Part shown: in pieces, positions 1 through 5,506 of the stretch
Numbering within the stretch: the first letter of the stretch is position 1
How the letters are laid out: each line of letters begins with the position of its first letter
NCBI GenBank assembly: GCA_947479185.1
Contig: CANJYY010000193.1
Location: 1-5,730 of the forward strand
Reading direction: 5' to 3'
DNA: 5,730 nucleotides
Source: Caulobacteraceae bacterium
Lineage (GTDB): Bacteria > Pseudomonadota > Alphaproteobacteria > Caulobacterales > Caulobacteraceae
The notes under the pieces: model-generated
Seen by the model: only the letters and a program-made list of their open reading frames with translations
The model's database searches: none
Told to the model about the DNA's origin: nothing
Program-made: the position numbers and the translations under genes

Positions 1-441
1 GCCGACGCCGCCCGCATGCTGGCCGAGGTCAACGCCGCCCGAACCGAGATGGCGCGCCGCGCCGTGGCGCCGGTCTGGTACCACCCGGCTCTCGGCCTGC
101 TGGTCGGCGGCCTGGTCGCCGTCCAGGGCCAGCCTCTGTGGATTCTGGGCCTCTTCTACGCCGTCTTCGGTCTTGGCCTGGCCGGACTGGTCAGGGCCTA
201 TCGCGCGCGCGCCGGCCTATGGGTCAACGGCTACCGCAAGGGACGGACGATGATCGTCTCGCTGGGCATGGCGGCGCTGGTCGTGGCCATCATGCTCGGC
301 AGCACATGGCTCGTTCGTAGCCACGGACTGACCATGGCGCCGTTCGTCGCCGGCGTTCTGGCCGCGATTGTCATGACCGCCGGCGGCTTCCTGTGGGAGG
401 TCGCCTATCGGCGGGATCTGCAGGACGGGGCGCACCTGTGA
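1..441 (+). CDS. Small four-helix integral membrane protein, 5' end outside the window
   Basis: The reading frame is open from the first base, and the first five codons (ADAAR) continue smoothly into a charged amphipathic helix. The ATG at 16 has no Shine-Dalgarno sequence before it. I therefore treat the gene as truncated by the window edge, with its true start a little upstream; the ATG at 16 would otherwise give 141 residues. Counting from that ATG, a charged N-terminal segment (1-19) leads to a WYHPALG motif (21-27). Four hydrophobic segments follow at roughly 24-37, 41-59, 79-100 and 108-128, and the tail is short and charged. No catalytic motif is visible and no function can be assigned. 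The stop overlaps the start of the winged-helix regulator by one base (TGATG), so the two are probably translationally coupled and work together. The protein may be a membrane partner or target of that regulator, but this is inference only. Confidence 0.75.
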   Translation, partial: ADAARMLAEVNAARTEMARRAVAPVWYHPALGLLVGGLVAVQGQPLWILGLFYAVFGLGLAGLVRAYRARAGLWVNGYRKGRTMIVSLGMAALVVAIMLGSTWLVRSHGLTMAPFVAGVLAAIVMTAGGFLWEVAYRRDLQDGAHL

Positions 442-737
442 TGGGCGTCCTCGATCCGGTCATCCACGCGCCGAACCGGCTGCAGATCTGCTGCATGCTG
501 GCCGCCGCCGACACCATCGACTTCGCCACCATCCGCGAGTCGCTCGACGTCAGCGAATCCGTGCTCAGCAAGCATGTGAAGCTGCTGGAGGAGGCCGGCT
601 ATCTGTCGGTCAGCAAGACGCCCTCTGGCGGCCGGGTGCGGACCTGGCTGGCGCTCACGGGCCCGGGCCGCAAGGCGCTCAAGGGCCACCTGGCCGCCCT
701 GAACGCCCTGATCGCCAGCGCCGGCCCGGACGTCTGA
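441..737 (+). CDS. Winged-helix DNA-binding regulator (MarR/HTH_34-like), 98 aa
   Basis: A compact single-domain transcription factor. The N-terminal PNRLQICCML segment (11-20) is the usual first helix. It is followed by the helix-turn-helix at about 28-52, with the recognition-helix pattern SESVLSKHVKLLEEAGYL. A basic beta-wing comes next (about 57-72, SKTPSGGRVRTWLALT), then the LTGPGRKAL motif and a closing helix. This layout matches the PF13601-type winged-helix domain family, usually about 80-100 residues, and there is no separate ligand domain. The frame extends upstream to an ATG at 393, but I chose 441. The domain begins there, the extra residues are an out-of-frame reading of the preceding gene, and the TGATG junction is a standard coupling arrangement. 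It likely binds DNA as a dimer and may regulate its own two-gene unit; the target is not visible. Confidence 0.85.
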   Translation: MGVLDPVIHAPNRLQICCMLAAADTIDFATIRESLDVSESVLSKHVKLLEEAGYLSVSKTPSGGRVRTWLALTGPGRKALKGHLAALNALIASAGPDV

Positions 738-757
738 CGCCGGGCTTGCTCCCGGCG
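738..757 (+). terminator. GC-rich hairpin after the regulator gene, possible weak terminator
   Basis: Directly after the TGA stop, CGCCGGG (738-744) pairs perfectly with CCCGGCG (751-757) around a six-base loop (CTTGCT). No run of T follows, so this is not a canonical intrinsic terminator. It could slow polymerase, protect the 3' end of the two-gene transcript, or be incidental in GC-rich DNA. The gap up to the lipoprotein start is only 67 bp, so readthrough into that gene is possible. Confidence 0.35.
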
Positions 758-792
758 CACGGGCGGGCCCATCATCCCGGCCTGTTCAGGAC

Positions 793-796
793 GGAG
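793..796 (+). promoter_or_regulatory. Ribosome binding site GGAG of the lipoprotein gene
   Basis: GGAG lies eight bases before the ATG at 805. This fixes the start of the lipoprotein so that a complete signal peptide with lipobox is made. Confidence 0.65.
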
Positions 797-804
797 CGAC
801 GGTC

Positions 805-1257
805 ATGCGGACTCTTCTGGTGATGATCACGGCCTGCCTGGCCCTCGCGGCCTGCAGCCTTCCGACCCTCGACAAGGCCGCCGACGCCAAGGCGCGGGCG
901 CTCTACGAACAGGTTCGCACCGGCGCCGATCTGGGTGCGAACCCCGACCTGTCGCCGGACCTGCGCAAGCCGGAGGTTCTGGCCCAGCTCGCGGCGATCA
1001 AGGCTTCCCTGCCCGAGGGCGCGCCGACGGCGGCCGTGACGCGGAGCTGGTCGATCAACGCCGGCACGGGCGGCACACGGGCCGTGCTGGTTCACGCCTA
1101 CAGCTATCCTTCGCAGACGGTGCTGGCCCAGACCGTGCTGGCCAAGGGCAAGGGGGGCGCCTGGCGGATCACCGGCTTCCACGTGACCTTCGAGGGCCTG
1201 GCGAACGACGCTCCGCCCCCGCCGGTGACGGTCACCAAGCCGTCGCAGATGACCTAG
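805..1257 (+). CDS. Small predicted lipoprotein of unknown function, 150 aa
   Basis: The N-terminus is a type II signal peptide: Arg2, a hydrophobic stretch, and the lipobox LAAC with the lipidated cysteine at residue 17. Ser follows the cysteine; in enterobacteria this would favour the outer membrane over inner-membrane retention. The mature part starts with a helical stretch (about 22-40) and a PDLSPDLRKPEVLAQLAAI segment (47-65). It ends in beta-strand-like sequence, including a Tyr-rich HAYSYPS (97-103) and a WRITGFHV motif (120-127), then a proline-rich tail. An early helix, a mid segment and a closing 'W-x-I-x-GF' strand recall NTF2-like small proteins, but I cannot name a family with confidence. 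No catalytic residues stand out. The stop codon is shared, on the other strand, with the convergent dehydrogenase gene. Confidence 0.8.
   Translation: MRTLLVMITACLALAACSLPTLDKAADAKARALYEQVRTGADLGANPDLSPDLRKPEVLAQLAAIKASLPEGAPTAAVTRSWSINAGTGGTRAVLVHAYSYPSQTVLAQTVLAKGKGGAWRITGFHVTFEGLANDAPPPPVTVTKPSQMT
1254..1257. other. CTAG palindrome serving as stop codon on both strands
   Basis: TAG at 1255-1257 ends the plus-strand lipoprotein gene. The complement of CTA at 1254-1256 is the TAG that ends the minus-strand dehydrogenase gene. The two convergent genes therefore overlap by four bases and have no intergenic terminator. Each transcript must end inside, or antisense to, the other gene. Confidence 0.95.
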
Positions 1258-2663
1258 AACAGCACCCGCGGGTTCATGATCCGCTGCGGGTCCAGCGCGC
1301 CGCGGATCGCCCGCAGCGCCTCGACCTCGATGGCCGACTTGTAACGCAGGGCGTCGGCGGTCTTGGCCGCGCCCAGGCCGTGCTCGGCGCTGATCGACCC
1401 TGCCATGGAATCAACGATGTCGTGGACGATGCGCGAGCCGGCGTCGCGGCCCTCGTTGTGCGCCTCGTCGGAGCCGCCGGCCGGCCGCAGCACGTCGTAG
1501 TGGACGTTGCCGTCGCCGACATGTCCGAAGGCCACGACCCGCACGCGCGGATCATGCTTCAGCACCGCCGCCGTCGCCTGTTCGATGAAGTCGGCGATGC
1601 GCGAGACGGGCACGGAGACGTCGTGCTTCCAGGCGGCGCCCTCGGGCTTCTGGGCGCCGGACTGGTTCTCGCGCACGGCCCAGAAGGCCTTCGCCTGGGC
1701 CTGCGTCTGGGCGATGGCGGCGTCGGCGATCAGGCCGTCCTCCAGCGCCCGGCCCAGCAGCCGCTCCATCGCGCCCTCGGCCGCGCCCGGCTCGCCGCTG
1801 GCCGTCTCGACCAGCACGTACCAGGGATGGACGGCGTCCAGCGGCTCGCGGATGCCCGGGATATGGTCGACGGCGAACTGCACCCCCAGCCGGCTCATCA
1901 GCTCGAACGCCTCGACCGCACCGCCGGTCTCTTCCTTGGCGCGGGCCAGCAGCTTGATGGCGTCGGCCGGCGAGGCCAGGCCGACCACGGCGGTCGCGCG
2001 GGAATTCAGCACCGGAAAGAGCTTCAGGCTTGCGGCGGTGATCACCCCCAGCGTGCCCTCGGCGCCGATCAGCAACTGCTTGAGGTCGTAGCCGGTGTTG
2101 TCCTTGCGCAGCCGCTTGAGGCCGTTCCAGATCTCGCCGTTGGGCAGCACGGCTTCGAGGCCGAGCACCAGGTTGCGCGTCGTGCCGTAGCGCAGCACCT
2201 GGGTGCCGCCGGCGTTGGTTGAGATGACCCCGCCGACTGTCGCCGAGCCCTCGGACGCCAGACCCAGCGGGAAGCGCCGCGACAGCTTCGCCGCCGCCTC
2301 ATGCACGGCCGCCAGCGTCACGCCCGCTTCCGCCACGATCACGTCGTCAAAGCCGTCGATGTCGCGGATACGGTTCAGCCGTTCGGTCGACAGCAGGACT
2401 TCGCCCTGCGGAATCTGGCCGGACACCAGGCCCGTGTTGCCGCCCTGCGGCGTGATCGCCGTGCCGGACTCGGCGCAGATCCCGACCACGGCCGCGACCT
2501 CGGCCGTGGTTTTGGGCAGGACCAGCAGCGGCGTCGCGCCGGTCCAACGGCCGCGCCATTCGACGAGCTTGGGCGCGATACGCTCAGCGTCCTGACTCCA
2601 GCCGCCCTCGCCGAGCACGGCCTTCAGGCGGGAAATGACGTCTGCGGGTACGGAGATGGTCAT
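1254..2663 (-). CDS. FAD-linked 2-hydroxyacid dehydrogenase, D-2-hydroxyglutarate dehydrogenase/GlcD-like
   Basis: A full-length (469 aa) member of the FAD-binding type 4 / FAD-oxidase C family. These enzymes oxidise D-2-hydroxyacids such as D-2-hydroxyglutarate or D-lactate and pass electrons to a protein or quinone acceptor. The PCMH-type FAD domain spans about 44-218, with TPQGGNTGLVSG (71-82), the glycine-rich LASEGSATVGGVISTNAGG (135-153) and the IGAEGTLGVIT segment (199-209). The C-terminal domain carries GHVGDGNVH (380-388) and AEHGLG (426-431). By spacing, His381, His388 and Glu427 fit the metal ligands of human D2HGDH, and His428 the catalytic base. Arg331, Ser335 and Lys346 match its Arg386/Thr390/Lys401 substrate-binding spacing. 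The exact substrate is not established. It is last in the minus-strand cluster, 31 nt after sua5, with no strong Shine-Dalgarno sequence, which fits translation from the operon message. Confidence 0.88.
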   Translation of the reverse strand: MTISVPADVISRLKAVLGEGGWSQDAERIAPKLVEWRGRWTGATPLLVLPKTTAEVAAVVGICAESGTAITPQGGNTGLVSGQIPQGEVLLSTERLNRIRDIDGFDDVIVAEAGVTLAAVHEAAAKLSRRFPLGLASEGSATVGGVISTNAGGTQVLRYGTTRNLVLGLEAVLPNGEIWNGLKRLRKDNTGYDLKQLLIGAEGTLGVITAASLKLFPVLNSRATAVVGLASPADAIKLLARAKEETGGAVEAFELMSRLGVQFAVDHIPGIREPLDAVHPWYVLVETASGEPGAAEGAMERLLGRALEDGLIADAAIAQTQAQAKAFWAVRENQSGAQKPEGAAWKHDVSVPVSRIADFIEQATAAVLKHDPRVRVVAFGHVGDGNVHYDVLRPAGGSDEAHNEGRDAGSRIVHDIVDSMAGSISAEHGLGAAKTADALRYKSAIEVEALRAIRGALDPQRIMNPRVLF

Positions 2664-2694
2664 GGCGCCAGCATAGCCCGCCGCGCGCCGGCCG

Positions 2695-3669
2695 TCAGCC
2701 GATGAAGCCGGCCGCCCGCTTCAGGCGGTCGTTGATCGCTTCACCCAGACCCTCGGCCGGGATCGGCGCGACGGCGATGGCGGTCGGCCTGGTCCTGTCC
2801 GCCGCGCGCAGCAGGGCGAACAGGTTGGCCGCCGCCTCGACCAGATCGCCGGAAGGGCTCAGGTTGAAGGGGCTGTCGTCCGGCCCGAAAGCGAGGAAGG
2901 CCTCGCCCGGTTCAGGGCGAGTCACATTGATGCGAACGGGCGCGTCCGGCGCGTAGTGCAGGGCCAGCCGGCCGGGCGAGCGTTTGGCGTCGCCGTCGGC
3001 CTCGGCCAGCGGGCCGATCAGCGCCTCGATCTGCGCCCGCGTCACGGCGCCGGGCCGCAGCAGCCGCGCGGGGGCGTCCGGCAAGACCGCGACGACGGTC
3101 GACTCCAGCCCCACGGCGCAGGGGCCACCGTCGAGCGCCTCGGCGGCGGACGGGCCGGTTTCCTCGACCGCGTCGGCGAAGGTCGTCGGACTCGGCCGGC
3201 CCGAGCGGTTGGCCGACGGCGCCACGACCGGTCCGCCGAAGGCTTCCAGCAGGGCGCGGGCGAGGGGGTGGCCCGGCACGCGGACGGCGACGGTGTCGAG
3301 CCCGGCCCGGGCCAAGTCGCAGACGGCGGCGGCGTTCGCGATGGGCGCGACAATCGTCAGCGGCCCCGGCCAGAAGGCCCGGGCCAATCGCTCGGCCCGC
3401 TCGTCGAGCACGGCGATCCGCCGCGCGGCCGCCAGATCGGCGACATGGGCGATCAGGGGATTGAAGCTTGGCCGACCCTTGGCCGCATAGACAGCGGCGA
3501 CGGACAGCGGGTTGCTCGCATCAGCGGCCAGACCATAGACCGTCTCGGTCGGCAGGATGACGAGGCCGCCGGCGCGCAGCGCCGCGACCGCGCGGTCTAG
3601 CCCGCGCGTCTGGCCGTCAGGCTGATGTTGACCGTCACCGTCGCCGGCACGACCTCGGTCGTCTTCCAC
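2695..3669 (-). CDS. Threonylcarbamoyl-AMP synthase, Sua5/YrdC type
   Basis: Makes threonylcarbamoyl-AMP from threonine, bicarbonate and ATP, the first step of the t6A37 modification of ANN-decoding tRNAs; it is a cytosolic enzyme. The YrdC domain is complete: PTETVYGLAADA (40-51), KGRPSFNP (64-71), FWPGPLT (99-105), VRVPGHPLA (129-137), APSANRSG (150-157), GLESTVV (187-193) and LRPGAVT (204-210). The linker SPGRLALHYAP (221-231) and about 93 further residues form the Sua5 C-terminal domain, so this is the long Sua5 form rather than the short TsaC/YrdC form. The start is uncertain. The only in-frame ATG/GTG/TTG before the domain is the GTG at 3669, which overlaps the upstream yceI gene by 73 nt. 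The first 23 residues it would encode are very polar and contain no aliphatic residue. The stop lies 31 nt before the dehydrogenase start. Confidence 0.92.
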   Translation of the reverse strand: MEDDRGRAGDGDGQHQPDGQTRGLDRAVAALRAGGLVILPTETVYGLAADASNPLSVAAVYAAKGRPSFNPLIAHVADLAAARRIAVLDERAERLARAFWPGPLTIVAPIANAAAVCDLARAGLDTVAVRVPGHPLARALLEAFGGPVVAPSANRSGRPSPTTFADAVEETGPSAAEALDGGPCAVGLESTVVAVLPDAPARLLRPGAVTRAQIEALIGPLAEADGDAKRSPGRLALHYAPDAPVRINVTRPEPGEAFLAFGPDDSPFNLSPSGDLVEAAANLFALLRAADRTRPTAIAVAPIPAEGLGEAINDRLKRAAGFIG

Positions 3670-4166
3670 TCGTTCTGTCCCACGCCGAAGGCCAGACGGT
3701 TCAGGCCCACGCTGGCGTTCATCTTCGCTACGCCGCCGGTGATGACGAGGGTGAAGGGCAGGGTCAACGGCTTCGTGACGCCGCGGATCGTCAGGTCGCC
3801 GACCGCCTGGTAGCGATTACCGCCCAGCGCCTTGAAGGTCGTGGCCTTGAAGGTCGCCTTGGGGAACCTGCCGGCGGCGAACCAGTCGTCCTGCGGCAGG
3901 GCGCCGTCGCGGCCGGACTCGCCGGTCACGGCCGAGGCCATGTCAAAGGTCACGACCGCCGACGACCCGGCCAGGTTGGCCGGATCGAAGCGGATCGCCG
4001 CGTCCCAGCGACGGAACGATCCGCTGAAGGCGCCGCCATCGAAGCTCGAGGCGAACGCCACCTTCGAGGCGCCCTTGTCCACGGTCCAGGCCGAGGCGGG
4101 GGCCGCCCAGGCCTGGGACGCCGCGGCAATCACGGCGACGGCGAACAGGGGTGCGAAGGGATTCAT
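3597..4166 (-). CDS. Secreted YceI-family protein, divergent copy lacking the usual histidines, 189 aa
   Basis: YceI proteins are periplasmic, lipocalin-like beta-barrels that bind polyisoprenoid chains such as those of ubiquinone. A Sec signal peptide ends near residue 21 (AWA|AP). The mature domain begins WTVDKGASKVAF (27-38). The MASAVTGESGRDGALPQDDW stretch (76-95) and the family signature GDLTIRGVTKPLTL (123-136) are clear. Typical YceI proteins, including the other copy here, carry histidines in the D-x-x-H and Q-H-x-G region of the first strands; this copy has neither. It therefore belongs to a different YceI branch and may bind a different ligand. Its ATG overlaps the b561 stop by four bases (ATGA), with AAGGA (4180-4176) nine bases upstream, so it is translationally coupled to b561. 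Its 3' end overlaps the sua5 frame. Confidence 0.88.
   Translation of the reverse strand: MNPFAPLFAVAVIAAASQAWAAPASAWTVDKGASKVAFASSFDGGAFSGSFRRWDAAIRFDPANLAGSSAVVTFDMASAVTGESGRDGALPQDDWFAAGRFPKATFKATTFKALGGNRYQAVGDLTIRGVTKPLTLPFTLVITGGVAKMNASVGLNRLAFGVGQNEWKTTEVVPATVTVNISLTARRAG
3678..3681 (-). promoter_or_regulatory. Possible ribosome binding site GGGA for the GTG start of sua5
   Basis: On the minus strand, GGGA sits eight bases before the GTG at 3669, inside the yceI coding sequence. It is a partial Shine-Dalgarno match at correct spacing and is the only support for this start beyond its being the sole standard start codon in frame. Confidence 0.35.
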
Positions 4167-4750
4167 GCAGCGGCGTCCTTTTTGGCCAGGAACGGGATCA
4201 TCTTGGCCAGCTCGTTGTCCTTGTCGAGGAACTGGTGCTTCAGCGCGCCGAGGATGTGCAGCGGGATCAGGCCGTAGATGATCACCTTGGCGACCAGGCC
4301 ATGGATCGTCTCCAGCTGCTCATGGCGCGCATGCCGCAGCTCGCCGGGCAGCTCGTAGAGCGGCGTCAGCACCGGCCAGTTGAACAGGCCGAACATGTTG
4401 ATCGGGTACTGGTGGATCAGGGCGCTGGCCGAGACCATCGCCCAGCCGCTGAACGGCAGGACCAGCAGCAGAAGGTAGAACAGGCCGTAGACCGACTTGG
4501 CCAGCTTCATTTCCCACGGCTTCAGATGCTCGCCCATCGGCGGGGCCGGATAGACGAAACGCAGGCCGATGCGCAGCAGCGTCAGCAGCATGATGGTGAT
4601 GCCCAGCGGCTTGTGAAGCTGAAGCACGGCGATCTTGGCGGCGCCCTTCAGGTCTTCGGACTGCCAGCCGAGCAGAACAGTCCAGACCAGCAACCCGGCG
4701 ATGAGCCAGTGCAGAAGAATGGCGGCGGTCGAATAGCGGGTTCTGGTCAT
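4163..4750 (-). CDS. Cytochrome b561 family membrane protein, 195 aa
   Basis: A four-helix, di-heme b-type cytochrome of the bacterial b561 family, which includes E. coli CybB (superoxide:ubiquinone oxidoreductase) and YceJ. It moves electrons between the periplasmic side and the quinone pool. Transmembrane segments lie at about 10-29, 43-65, 86-109 and 150-170. Candidate heme ligands sit where the family has them: His14 (ILLHW), His46 (LQLHKPLG), His150 (ETIHG) and His165 (IPLHILG). Length is close to the family norm of about 175-195. GGAG (4759-4756) lies five bases before the ATG, and the upstream yceI ends 25 nt away. Its stop overlaps the next yceI by four bases. Flanking by two secreted YceI genes suggests a shared periplasmic redox or lipid-quinone role; the YceI-b561 pairing is known from E. 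coli yceJ-yceI. Confidence 0.9.
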   Translation of the reverse strand: MTRTRYSTAAILLHWLIAGLLVWTVLLGWQSEDLKGAAKIAVLQLHKPLGITIMLLTLLRIGLRFVYPAPPMGEHLKPWEMKLAKSVYGLFYLLLLVLPFSGWAMVSASALIHQYPINMFGLFNWPVLTPLYELPGELRHARHEQLETIHGLVAKVIIYGLIPLHILGALKHQFLDKDNELAKMIPFLAKKDAAA

Positions 4751-4775
4751 GGCGACTCCGGGGTTATGCCTGACC

Positions 4776-5381
4776 CTACTGCTTCACGAATTCGAGTTCG
4801 AGGATCAACTCGACCTCGTCGCCGACCATCGCCAGGGGCGGATTGAGCAGGAAGGTCGAGCCGAAGTCCGACCGCTTGATGACGCCTTTGGCCGAGAAGC
4901 CCGAGCGCTGGCCGCCCATGCCGGACCGGAAGCCGTCGAAGACGACGTCGAGCGTCACCGGCTTCGTCACCCCGCGAAACGTCAGGTCGCCGGTCATCGT
5001 GCCCTTGCCCGGGCTGGTCTGGACGATCGAGGTCGAGACGAACCTGATCGCCGGATTGGCCTTCGCGTCGAGAAACTTCTCGGCGAACTCGCCGTTGAAT
5101 TTCGGCTCCCCAGTATCCAGCGAGGCGGCCTGGATGACGGCCTGGACCTGGGCCGTCTGCGGCGACTTCGGATCCCAGCTGTAGGACGCCTCGAAGCCGG
5201 TGAACCGCATGGTGTAGGCCGCCAGGCCCATGTGCTGGACCCGGGCGATCAGGCTCGCGTGGGTCTTGTCGACAACATAGGTCCCGGCGGGCATGGCGGC
5301 CGGGTCGATCGAGGGCGCGGCTGACGCCATCGGCGCGGTCAGCAGCACGAAGGCAAGAGCGGCGGCGAACGGGCGGAACAT
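4776..5381 (-). CDS. Secreted YceI-family polyisoprenoid-binding protein, 201 aa
   Basis: The first gene of the minus-strand cluster. A signal peptide (1-21, ending ASA|AP) sends it to the periplasm. The mature part opens with GTYVVDKTHASLIARVQHMG (33-52), containing both histidines typical of YceI (His41, His50). Then come the SYSWDP strand (66-71), SLDTGEPKFNGEFAEKFLDA (87-106), the signature GDLTFRGVTKPVTL (131-144), a Gly-rich loop (150-161), SDFG (171-174) and the closing GDEVELILELEFVK strand (187-200). This is the canonical YceI layout and length, like E. coli YceI. The family forms a lipocalin-like barrel that binds isoprenoid chains; the ligand here is unknown. GAGG (5390-5387) lies five bases before the ATG. 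The promoter is probably in the divergent gap to its right. Confidence 0.92.
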   Translation of the reverse strand: MFRPFAAALAFVLLTAPMASAAPSIDPAAMPAGTYVVDKTHASLIARVQHMGLAAYTMRFTGFEASYSWDPKSPQTAQVQAVIQAASLDTGEPKFNGEFAEKFLDAKANPAIRFVSTSIVQTSPGKGTMTGDLTFRGVTKPVTLDVVFDGFRSGMGGQRSGFSAKGVIKRSDFGSTFLLNPPLAMVGDEVELILELEFVKQ

Positions 5382-5416
5382 GGCGGCCTCGACTGTGACT
5401 GATGCGGTTGCTGAAA

Positions 5417-5444
5417 AGATAGGGCGCCGATGTGGCGACGGAAA
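5417..5444 (-). promoter_or_regulatory. Candidate promoter of the yceI-b561-yceI-sua5-dehydrogenase cluster
   Basis: Read on the minus strand, TTTCCG (5444-5439) and CTATCT (5422-5417) are separated by 16 bases. The second box, in the context CCTATCTT, resembles the Caulobacter housekeeping -10 (GCTANAWC-like); the first matches TTGACG at four of six positions. Transcription would start near 5410, about 30 nt before the yceI ATG. It is a weak match only. Confidence 0.3.
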
Positions 5445-5453
5445 GGCCCGGGC

Positions 5454-5482
5454 TTCACGAACCGGCGGCGCCCGGCCTAAAA
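5454..5482 (+). promoter_or_regulatory. Candidate promoter of the acyl-CoA dehydrogenase gene
   Basis: TTCACG (5454-5459) and CTAAAA (5477-5482) are 17 bases apart, resembling alphaproteobacterial sigma-70 boxes. Transcription would begin near 5489, leaving a short leader of under 20 nt that still contains the ribosome binding site. The match is weak and unproven. Confidence 0.3.
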
Positions 5483-5494
5483 GCCCTGCCGACA

Positions 5495-5499
5495 GGGAG
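5495..5499 (+). promoter_or_regulatory. Ribosome binding site GGGAG of the acyl-CoA dehydrogenase gene
   Basis: GGGAG lies seven bases before the ATG at 5507. This favours that start over the in-frame ATG at 5534 (residue 10). Its first three bases are also the 3' arm of a small hairpin: CCCTG at 5484-5488 pairs with CAGGG at 5493-5497 around CCGA. Confidence 0.7.
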
Positions 5500-5506
5500 A
5501 CGTTCC

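Larger units (their letters stand above)
5382..5506. promoter_or_regulatory. Divergent intergenic region with promoters for the yceI cluster and the acyl-CoA dehydrogenase
   Basis: This 125-bp gap lies between two outward-facing genes, so it should hold both promoters. It is the only non-coding stretch over 100 bp in the window. I see one weak candidate for each direction, listed separately, and a perfect GCCCGGGC palindrome at 5446-5453 between them. No clear operator of a known regulator is recognisable. Confidence 0.6.

Noticed and set aside
393..440. Upstream ATG extension of the winged-helix regulator
   Set aside because: The 16 extra residues are an alternate-frame reading of the membrane protein gene. 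The ATG at 441 starts right at the conserved domain and makes a normal TGATG coupling.
1380..2222. 280-codon plus-strand open frame opposite the dehydrogenase gene
   Set aside because: It lies wholly antisense to a well-supported enzyme with family motifs throughout. Its translation is rich in Arg, Gly, His and Asp without domain features, typical of the shadow frame of a GC-rich gene.
2956..3600. 214-codon plus-strand open frame opposite sua5
   Set aside because: Antisense to the YrdC domain; low-complexity Gly/Arg/Asp-rich translation and no recognisable motif.
4151..4846. 231-codon plus-strand open frame opposite the cytochrome b561 gene
   Set aside because: It spans two real gene boundaries on the other strand. 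The translation is Gln/Asp/Arg-rich, which is what the complement of a membrane protein gene gives in GC-rich DNA.
3759..4991. DNA-level repeat between 3759-3800 and 4950-4991
   Set aside because: The similarity is explained by the shared YceI signature (GDLT-x-RGVTKP-x-TL) in two paralogous genes. It is not a mobile or recombination repeat.
5446..5453. GCCCGGGC palindrome in the divergent region as a regulator operator
   Set aside because: Eight-base GC palindromes are common by chance at this base composition. The flanks do not extend the symmetry well, and no known operator consensus fits.
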